From the NCBI RefSeq assembly GCF_040947875.1, contig NZ_JBFRXN010000002.1:868001-932000 (forward strand): a stretch of 64,000 bases of DNA. Reading direction: 5' to 3'. The notes beneath the pieces were generated by a model, which had not been told where the DNA came from, did no database searches, and saw nothing but the letters and a program-made list of their open reading frames with translations. Of the stretch, positions 58,511-64,000 are shown piece by piece (position 1 is the stretch's first letter; the number at the start of each line of letters is the position of its first letter). This DNA is from Pseudomonas sp. MYb118 (GTDB lineage Bacteria; Pseudomonadota; Gammaproteobacteria; Pseudomonadales; Pseudomonadaceae). Position numbers and translations under genes: made by a program.

Positions 58511-59404
58511 ATGCTATGGAGAAAAGGCCGGCGCAGCGACAACGTGGTCGATGCCCGCGGCGATGACATCGGCAGTGGTGGCGGCGGGATGCGCTTCGGT
58601 GGCGGCAAGGGCCTGAGCCTGACAGCGATCATTCTGATCGTCGGCATCGGCTGGATCACCGGCCAGGACCCTTTGCAGATCCTCGGGCAACTGACCGGAC
58701 AAATGAGCGAGCCATCGGCACCGGCCTCGACGCAAACGCGCAGGGCGCCACCGGCCAATGATGAAAGTGCAGAGTTCGTGCGCTCGATCCTGGGTGACAC
58801 CGAAGACACCTGGGGCCAGATCTTTCAACAGGCCGGCCGACAGTACAAGGAGCCGACCCTGGTGCTGTTCAGCAACCGGGTGAACTCGGCCTGCGGCCTG
58901 GCCACCTCGGCAACCGGCCCGTTCTATTGCCCGGCGGACCAGAAGGTCTACCTGGACATGGCGTTCTTCGATGAGATGTCGCGACGCTTTTCCGCCGCCG
59001 GCGACTTCGCCCAGGCCTACGTGATCGCTCACGAAGTCGGACACCACGTGCAGACCTTGCTCGGTGTCTCGGCGAAAATTCAGGCGGCCCGTCAGCAAGG
59101 CCGGCAAATGGAAGGTGATGGCGGGCTGCTGGTGCGTCAGGAGTTGCAGGCCGATTGCCTGGCCGGCGTCTGGGCCAACCACGCGCAGCAGCGCCTGAAC
59201 TGGCTGGAACCGGGCGACGTCGAGGAAGCCCTCAACGCCGCCAACGCCATCGGTGATGACCGTTTGCAACAACAGGGTCAGGGCCGCGTGGTGCCGGACT
59301 CCTTTACCCATGGCACGTCGGCGCAAAGGGTGCGCTGGTTCAAAACCGGATTTGCGCAAGGCCAGGTGGGCCAGTGCGATACCTTTGCGGCGAAAAACCT
59401 GTAG
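58511..59404 (+). CDS. Neutral zinc metallopeptidase, YpfJ family
   Basis: A 297-residue protein of the YpfJ (zinc metallopeptidase, COG2321) family. It has a short N-terminal charged part, one membrane helix (LSLTAIILIVGIGWITG, about 36-52) and a large soluble domain with the zinc motif HEVGHH at residues 174-179 and a third ligand glutamate likely in ELQADCLAG. The C-terminus has DSFTHGTSAQRVRWF, conserved. Anchored in the inner membrane, with the catalytic domain presumably in the periplasm. The next gene starts directly after its stop, so they are probably one operon. Confidence 0.92.
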   Translation: MLWRKGRRSDNVVDARGDDIGSGGGGMRFGGGKGLSLTAIILIVGIGWITGQDPLQILGQLTGQMSEPSAPASTQTRRAPPANDESAEFVRSILGDTEDTWGQIFQQAGRQYKEPTLVLFSNRVNSACGLATSATGPFYCPADQKVYLDMAFFDEMSRRFSAAGDFAQAYVIAHEVGHHVQTLLGVSAKIQAARQQGRQMEGDGGLLVRQELQADCLAGVWANHAQQRLNWLEPGDVEEALNAANAIGDDRLQQQGQGRVVPDSFTHGTSAQRVRWFKTGFAQGQVGQCDTFAAKNL

Positions 59405-60364
59405 ATGAAAAATTGGCTGTTGATGTTGTTGTTGACCAGTGCAAGTACCCAGGCCGTCGAACAAGGAGTCAAAGCAATCAGCCCGGGACGGCTGTTGTTG
59501 AAAGAAGGCGAGATGGCGGTGGGCATCGGCCCGGCACCGACGAAAATCGAGCGGGTGCTGATCGTCATCCACGGTCGCCTGCGCAATGCCGAAACCTATC
59601 GGCAGAACGCCGAACGAACCGTCGAGCAGGCCGGGCAAAGCGCCAACACCCTGGTGATCGCCCCGCAGTTCCTCAATGACACCGACGCGGCCAGCCACCC
59701 CGTGGCCGACAGCGTGCTGCGCTGGCAGGGCAATGACTGGATGGCCGGCGGCTTGTCCACCGCGCCCTTCGCCGTCAGTTCCTTTGCCGCGCTGGACCAG
59801 ATCATCGCCCGGCTCGGTGATCGTCGGCAGTTTCCCGATGTGAAGGATGTGGTGATTGTCGGTCACTCCGGCGGCGCCCAGGTGGTTCAGCGCTACGCAA
59901 TGCTCGGTCATAAGCAGCCGGAGCTTGAGGCGGCGGGTGTGCATGTGCGCTATGTCGTTGCCAATCCATCGTCCTATGCCTACTTCGATGAGCGCCGTCC
60001 CGTGGCGTTCAGCCATGCACGCTGTGCGGACTACAACCGCTGGAAGTATGGCCTGGCGGATTTACCCGCCTACGCCGAAGGGCAAACGCCCCGGCAACTG
60101 GAAGACAATTACGTGCAACGCGACATCGTTTACCTGTTGGGGCAGCAGGACATCGACCCGAATCATCCGGCGCTGGACAAGAGCTGCGAAGCCAAGGCCC
60201 AGGGCCCGAACCGACTGGCTCGCGGGCGCAATTATTTTGAGTACCTCAAGCGCCGTCATCCCCAGGGGTTGAACCAGCAACTGCTGGAAGTGCCTGGGGT
60301 TGGACACAATGGGGGGGAGATGTTGATGTCGGTGGAGGGGCAGAAAGCGTTGTTCAATCAGTAG
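59405..60364 (+). CDS. Secreted alpha/beta hydrolase-like protein
   Basis: A 319-residue protein with a signal peptide (MKNWLLMLLLTSASTQAVE). The mature part has an alpha/beta hydrolase core: RVLIVIHGRLRNAETY oxyanion strand, the nucleophile motif GHSGGAQ with Ser155, and a late GVGHNGGEMLM that may supply the histidine. It starts right after the YpfJ stop, without a gap, implying translational coupling. Substrate unknown. A dispersed aspartate cannot be assigned with certainty. Confidence 0.82.
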   Translation: MKNWLLMLLLTSASTQAVEQGVKAISPGRLLLKEGEMAVGIGPAPTKIERVLIVIHGRLRNAETYRQNAERTVEQAGQSANTLVIAPQFLNDTDAASHPVADSVLRWQGNDWMAGGLSTAPFAVSSFAALDQIIARLGDRRQFPDVKDVVIVGHSGGAQVVQRYAMLGHKQPELEAAGVHVRYVVANPSSYAYFDERRPVAFSHARCADYNRWKYGLADLPAYAEGQTPRQLEDNYVQRDIVYLLGQQDIDPNHPALDKSCEAKAQGPNRLARGRNYFEYLKRRHPQGLNQQLLEVPGVGHNGGEMLMSVEGQKALFNQ

Positions 60365-60388
60365 GCTTTGTGGTGTCTGTAAGGGCCT

Positions 60389-60458
60389 CATCGCGGGCAA
60401 GCCCGCTCCTACAGGTACGGCGTGATCCTCTGTGGGAGCGGGCTTGCCCGCGATGAGG
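60389..60458. repeat. REP pair facing outward
   Basis: CGCGGGCAAGCCCGCTCCTACAG and TGTGGGAGCGGGCTTGCCCGCG, an outward-facing pair with 17 bases between. The two arms belong to different subtypes (TAG and GTG). Confidence 0.85.
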
Positions 60459-60479
60459 CCCTCACAGACACCGCAAATC

Positions 60480-61073
60480 TCAACCCAAAACCATCCGCCG
60501 CAACTCGCCACAATCCGCCGCATGCCAATCGGTCAGCTCGGGCCACGGGTTGTCCGGCAAATTCACCAGCACCGTGCGCGCGCCCGCCGCCCGGCCGCAG
60601 TCCAGGTCGAAGCGGTAATCGCCGACCATGACCATCTCGCTCGCCGGCACCTGCCAGGCGTCAGCCAGCTTCAACAAGCCACCGGGATGCGGCTTGGGCG
60701 GCGCTTCATCGCGACCCAGCACATCCTCCACCGCAAAGCAGTCGGCCAGGCCGATGGCCTGCAGCGTCACGTGCGCCAACTCCCGCGCATTGCGGGTGAG
60801 AATCCCCAGCCGATAACCGCGCCCGGCCAGGTCACGCACCAGCTCCACGGCCCCCGGCGCCGGTTTCGAACCCAGCGCCAGGTCTCGTTCATGCTCCAGC
60901 AACCAGGCGTGCTTGGCGGCCGCTTCATCGGCGGGCAATGCCGCCAGGTGCGTAAGAATGTCGTCTTCGGGCGGGATCGCCAGCGCCACACGGATGGCCG
61001 CGAAATCATGCACGGCCACCGTCAGGGTGCCGTCCATGTCGAACACCCAATGACGTATGTCGGTCAGGCTCAT
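60480..61073 (-). CDS. HAD superfamily phosphatase
   Basis: A 197-residue HAD hydrolase with motif I DMDGTLT, motif II LTRNA, motif III lysine in PKPHPGG and motif IV GDYRFDLDCGRAAGA. A helical cap (residues about 20-85) lies between motif I and II, as in phosphoglycolate phosphatase relatives. Substrate not known. The start is the ATG at 61073, overlapping the stop of tesB by four bases (61070-61073), so the pair is translated together. A longer ORF to 61184 lies within tesB. Confidence 0.85.
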   Translation of the reverse strand: MSLTDIRHWVFDMDGTLTVAVHDFAAIRVALAIPPEDDILTHLAALPADEAAAKHAWLLEHERDLALGSKPAPGAVELVRDLAGRGYRLGILTRNARELAHVTLQAIGLADCFAVEDVLGRDEAPPKPHPGGLLKLADAWQVPASEMVMVGDYRFDLDCGRAAGARTVLVNLPDNPWPELTDWHAADCGELRRMVLG

Positions 61074-61939
61074 GCCCAGTCCTTGCGATGGCGGATCAAG
61101 CCTTCCTGCGTGACCGAGGCCACCAGTTGCCCGGAGCGATTGAACACGCTGCCGCGGGAGAAGCCACGGGAATTGCCGGCCCATGGGCTGTCCATGGCGT
61201 AGAGCAACCAGTCATCGGCACGCAGGTCGGCGTGGAACCACAGCGCGTGATCGAGGCTGGCCACCTGCATGTCCTTGTGCCACACCGATTTGCCATGGGG
61301 CAGCAGTGACGTGGTCAGCAAGCCGAAGTCCGAAGCATAGGCCAGCAGGTATTTGTGCAGCGCCGGCGAATCGGCCAGGGCACCGTCGGCCCGGAACCAG
61401 ACATATTTGATCGGATCATTGGGCTTGGGGTTGTAAGGGTCTTCCCCGGTTACCGGTCGGAATTCAATCGGCTTGGGGCACAGAAATTTTTCCCGCATAT
61501 GCTCGGGAATCAGGTGCGCCCGCTGCTGGGTCAGTTCCAGCTCCGACGGCAGGTTTTCCGGGCCGACCACCACGGGCATCTGGCTCTGGTGCTCGAAGCC
61601 TTTCTCGTCGTACTGGAACGAAGCGCTGCAGGTGAAGATCGGGTGGCCCTTCTGGATCGCCGTGACCCGACGGGTGCTGAAACTGCCGCCGTCACGCACC
61701 CGGTCCACCTGATAAACCACCGGCAGCCCGGCATCCCCAGGGCGCAGGAAATAACCGTGCATCGAGTGCACATGCCGTGCTTCCTCGACTGTCTGACTGG
61801 CCGCCGACAGGGACTGGCCGAGCACCTGGCCACCGAACAGCTGGCGGAACCCCAGGTCCTGGCTACGACCACGGAACAGGTTTTCCTCGATCGGTTCCAG
61901 GGTCAGCAAATCGACCAGATCTTCCAACACGTGGCTCAT
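61070..61939 (-). CDS. tesB: Acyl-CoA thioesterase II
   Basis: Hydrolyses medium- and long-chain acyl-CoA to free acid and CoA. The 289-residue protein holds two hot-dog domains and begins MSHVLEDLVDLLTLEPIEENLFRGRSQDLG, with FRQLFGGQVLGQSLSAASQTV, SMHGYFLRPGD and DHALWFHADLRADDWLLY, including the aspartate and other active residues of TesB. Standard length. First of a two-gene unit with the HAD gene. Confidence 0.95.
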   Translation of the reverse strand: MSHVLEDLVDLLTLEPIEENLFRGRSQDLGFRQLFGGQVLGQSLSAASQTVEEARHVHSMHGYFLRPGDAGLPVVYQVDRVRDGGSFSTRRVTAIQKGHPIFTCSASFQYDEKGFEHQSQMPVVVGPENLPSELELTQQRAHLIPEHMREKFLCPKPIEFRPVTGEDPYNPKPNDPIKYVWFRADGALADSPALHKYLLAYASDFGLLTTSLLPHGKSVWHKDMQVASLDHALWFHADLRADDWLLYAMDSPWAGNSRGFSRGSVFNRSGQLVASVTQEGLIRHRKDWA

Positions 61940-62043
61940 TCAGACTCTCCTCACACAACGCAATGCCGCGCAGCCATGGCTGAAGCGGCCTATTCAGGTT
62001 CTGGCCGAGGCCAATGATGGCCATTGTAAACGTCCCGGCCGGC

Positions 62044-62613
62044 TTAGCCATGCAAGGTTTGCAGCCATTGCTCACGACTGATGCGGTACAACACATGGTG
62101 GCGCAGGGGATGGTCTGCCGCGAGTTTGGGGTGTTCGAAGTCATCCGCCCGGTCATGCTGCATGCCGATGGCCTGCATGACTTTTTCCGACGGGGTGTTG
62201 CTGGCGCTGGTGAAGGACACCACCTCGTCCAGCGCCAGGCGGTCAAAGCCGCAGCGCAGAGCGGTCCACGCCGCTTCACTGGCGTAGCCCAACCCCCAAT
62301 GTTCACGGGCCAGGCGCCAGCCGATTTCCACGGCCGGGGTGAATGGCGCATCGAAACCGACCACCCCCAACCCGGTAAATCCGATGAATGCCCCGGTGTC
62401 CTTGCGCTCCAGTGCCCACAAACCAAAACCGTGCTCGGCAAAATGCCCGCGCACACGACCGATCAGCGAAGCACTTTCCAGCCGACTCAATGGCGCCGGA
62501 AAATACCGCATCACTTGTGGATCGGCGCACATCGCCGCAAATGCCGGCAAATCATCGTCACGCCACTGTCGCAGCAGCAGTCGAGCGCTTTCCAGCTCCA
62601 GAATTGGCTCCAT
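62044..62613 (-). CDS. GNAT N-acetyltransferase (RimJ-like)
   Basis: A 189-residue acetyltransferase of the RimJ/RimL branch. It begins MEPILELESARLLLRQWRDDDLPAFAAMCADP and holds the acetyl-CoA motif EIGWRLAREHWGLGYASEA, with the Q/RxxGxG/A pattern. The family acetylates protein N-termini or small amines; a substrate cannot be assigned. Neighbour genes give no hint. Confidence 0.85.
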   Translation of the reverse strand: MEPILELESARLLLRQWRDDDLPAFAAMCADPQVMRYFPAPLSRLESASLIGRVRGHFAEHGFGLWALERKDTGAFIGFTGLGVVGFDAPFTPAVEIGWRLAREHWGLGYASEAAWTALRCGFDRLALDEVVSFTSASNTPSEKVMQAIGMQHDRADDFEHPKLAADHPLRHHVLYRISREQWLQTLHG

Positions 62614-62699
62614 CGAGTTCTCCCCCTTCCCATGCTGCCAGTCTACAACGCTGGTAGGATCCTTCCTGCATTCCTGCCTGAAGCCCTGAAAGTCCTGTC

Positions 62700-63620
62700 A
62701 TGCCATTGCCGTTGATCTACCACGAAGACTACAGCCCCGAGTTCCCGGCGGATCACCGCTTTCCCATGGACAAGTTTCGCTTGCTGCGCGATCACCTGGT
62801 GGACAGCGGCCTGACCCGGGACGCCGACCTGCTGCGCCCGCAACTGTGCCCACCGGAAATTCTCGCTCTCGCACATGACGCTGGCTATATCGAGCGCTAC
62901 ATGAGCGGCGAGTTGTCCCGCGAAGACCAGCGGCGCCTCGGCCTGCCCTGGAGCGAAGCCCTGGCCCGACGCACGGTGCGCGCGGTCGGCGGCTCGCTGC
63001 TGGCGGCGGAGCAGGCACTGGAACACGGGCTGGCCTGCCACCTGGCCGGCGGCACCCACCACGCGCACTACGACTACCCGGCCGGCTTCTGCATCTTCAA
63101 TGACCTGGCGGTGATCAGCCATTACCTGCTGCAAAGCGGCCGGGTGAACCGGGTGCTGATCTTCGATTGCGATGTGCATCAGGGCGACGGGACCGCGCGC
63201 ATCCTGCACGATACCCCGGAGGCGATCACCGTTTCCCTGCACTGCGAAAAGAACTTTCCTGCACGCAAGGCACAAAGCGACTGGGACATCCCACTGCCCA
63301 AGGGCATGGGTGATGCCGACTACCTGAAAATCGTCGATGACACGCTCAACTACCTGTTGCCGCTGTATCAACCCGACCTGGTGCTGTACGACGCCGGTGT
63401 CGACGTACACAAGGATGACGCCCTCGGTTACCTGAAGCTGACGGACGAAGGCGTGGCCGCACGGGATGAGAGCGTGATGCGCCATTGCCTGGGCCGGGAT
63501 ATTCCGGTGATGGGGGTGATCGGCGGTGGCTACAGCAAGGACCGCATGGCCCTGGCCCGCCGCCACGGCATCCTCCACCACAGTGCGCAGCGCGTCTGGA
63601 CGTCATCAGGCTGTCACTGA
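62700..63620 (+). CDS. Histone deacetylase family protein
   Basis: A 306-residue member of the arginase/deacetylase superfamily (acetoin utilisation protein AcuC and acetylpolyamine amidohydrolase relatives). Zinc-site and active-site residues are visible: GGTHHAHYDYPAGFCIFNDLAV with the two catalytic histidines, DCDVHQGDGT with aspartate and histidine ligands, and YDAGVDVHKDD for the third ligand. Likely deacetylates a small molecule or protein lysine. Divergent from the GNAT gene, an acetylation/deacetylation pairing that may be chance. Starts at ATG 62700. Confidence 0.88.
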   Translation: MPLPLIYHEDYSPEFPADHRFPMDKFRLLRDHLVDSGLTRDADLLRPQLCPPEILALAHDAGYIERYMSGELSREDQRRLGLPWSEALARRTVRAVGGSLLAAEQALEHGLACHLAGGTHHAHYDYPAGFCIFNDLAVISHYLLQSGRVNRVLIFDCDVHQGDGTARILHDTPEAITVSLHCEKNFPARKAQSDWDIPLPKGMGDADYLKIVDDTLNYLLPLYQPDLVLYDAGVDVHKDDALGYLKLTDEGVAARDESVMRHCLGRDIPVMGVIGGGYSKDRMALARRHGILHHSAQRVWTSSGCH

Positions 63621-63745
63621 GTTGTGGATGCTTTACCCACAATGGCTGTGGAACTGCCTGTGGATAAGCTGAGAGAAATGTCGTACAGACCACAGAGAGC
63701 AAGGCCTGCAGAGCAGCGATCATTTTTTGATCAACCCGAACCCTC

Positions 63746-63837
63746 CTGTAGGAGCGAGCTTGCTCGCGATGGCGGCGTGTCAGTCAACATCGACTTCGAC
63801 TGACACTGCGCTATCGCGAGCAAGCTCGCTCCTACAG
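63746..63837. repeat. REPIN, TGTAGG type
   Basis: CTGTAGGAGCGAGCTTGCTCGCG and inverted copy, spacer about 46 bases containing CAGTC/GACTG. Confidence 0.92.
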
Positions 63838-63891
63838 GGTTTATGTGCTGCTAGAATGCCCGGCCTATTCCGCCAGACCGCAGCACTGCCC

Positions 63892-64000
63892 ATGACCCAG
63901 CCCGACACTCCCCTCTCCCAGGTCGCCATCATCGGCGGTGGCCCCGCGGGCCTCATGGCCGCGGAGGTGCTGAGCCAGGCCGGGGTCAAGGTCGATCTGT
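63892..64000 (+). CDS. NAD(P)/FAD-dependent oxidoreductase, 5' end only
   Basis: The first 36 codons read MTQPDTPLSQVAIIGGGPAG followed by LMAAEVLSQAGVKVDL. The GGGPAG Rossmann loop and following helix are typical of FAD-dependent flavoproteins of the TIGR03862/HI0933 group. The rest is outside the window. Confidence 0.75.
   Translation, partial: MTQPDTPLSQVAIIGGGPAGLMAAEVLSQAGVKVDL

Noticed and set aside
62044..63620. GNAT acetyltransferase plus deacetylase as a protein-acetylation switch
   Set aside because: The genes are divergent and the GNAT resembles RimJ rather than an acetyl-lysine writer; adjacency alone does not support a linked function.

Overview
The window is a GC-rich chromosomal segment of a Pseudomonas of the P. 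fluorescens group. Three things point there. The proteins are Pseudomonas-type. The gene order over roughly the first 36 kb follows the P. aeruginosa PA4563-PA4616 neighbourhood (rpsT, creA, proB, obgE, rpmA, rplU, ispB, fklB, Lon-like protease, morA, glyA, yjiA, cstA, mapZ, radA, mscL, fprB). Twelve REPIN-type paired palindromes (GTGGGAGCG or TGTAGGAGCG repeats facing each other) are scattered between genes.

Layout. 1-7.4 kb: translation and housekeeping genes (rpsT end, creA, proB, obgE, rpmA-rplU, ispB, yjdM), a small gene behind a clear Fur box, fklB and a DUF6482 gene. 7.5-16.9 kb: membrane and envelope genes, a frameshifted lipoprotein gene, the Lon-like protease, DUF3015 and DUF4105 genes, and a Gre-like factor without a normal acidic tip. 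16.9-25.9 kb: gdhA, ettA, morA and glyA. 26-27.2 kb: an AT-richer insertion with two tandem paralogous genes of unknown function. 27.2-34.4 kb: yjiA, ybdD, cstA, mapZ, radA, mscL and fprB, with a 45-codon small ORF upstream of mscL. 34.4-35.5 kb: an orphan LuxR regulator behind an AT-rich, dyad-rich promoter.

From rlmG on, the P. aeruginosa order is lost. 36.8-41.2 kb: the cyanide-insensitive oxidase operon (cioA-cioB-DUF2474) with a perfect ANR box, divergent from an MFS transporter. 41.2-45 kb: a PaoABC-like molybdenum aldehyde oxidoreductase. 45.1-46.8 kb: a HigBA toxin-antitoxin pair, a DJ-1 family protein lacking both catalytic residues, and a secreted protein. 47-49.4 kb: purine permease and trmA. 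49.4-50.3 kb: a DUF4160/DUF2442 pair whose dyad covers its ribosome binding site. 50.5-57.2 kb: a quinate/shikimate-to-protocatechuate cluster (LysR, aroQ, aroE-like, TetR, quiC, MFS). 57.3-64 kb: DMT transporter, YpfJ metallopeptidase, secreted alpha/beta hydrolase, HAD phosphatase plus tesB, GNAT acetyltransferase, deacetylase and the start of a flavoprotein.

Working together: the quinate/shikimate genes form one pathway, and a shared TAACC-N5-GTACA motif in two of its promoters (with a half match before the TetR gene) suggests a small regulon. cioAB-DUF2474 form one respiratory oxidase. paoABC have overlapping stop and start codons and form one enzyme. yjiA, ybdD and cstA resemble the carbon-starvation and pyruvate-uptake gene group. 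No rRNA, tRNA, CRISPR array, prophage or insertion sequence was seen.
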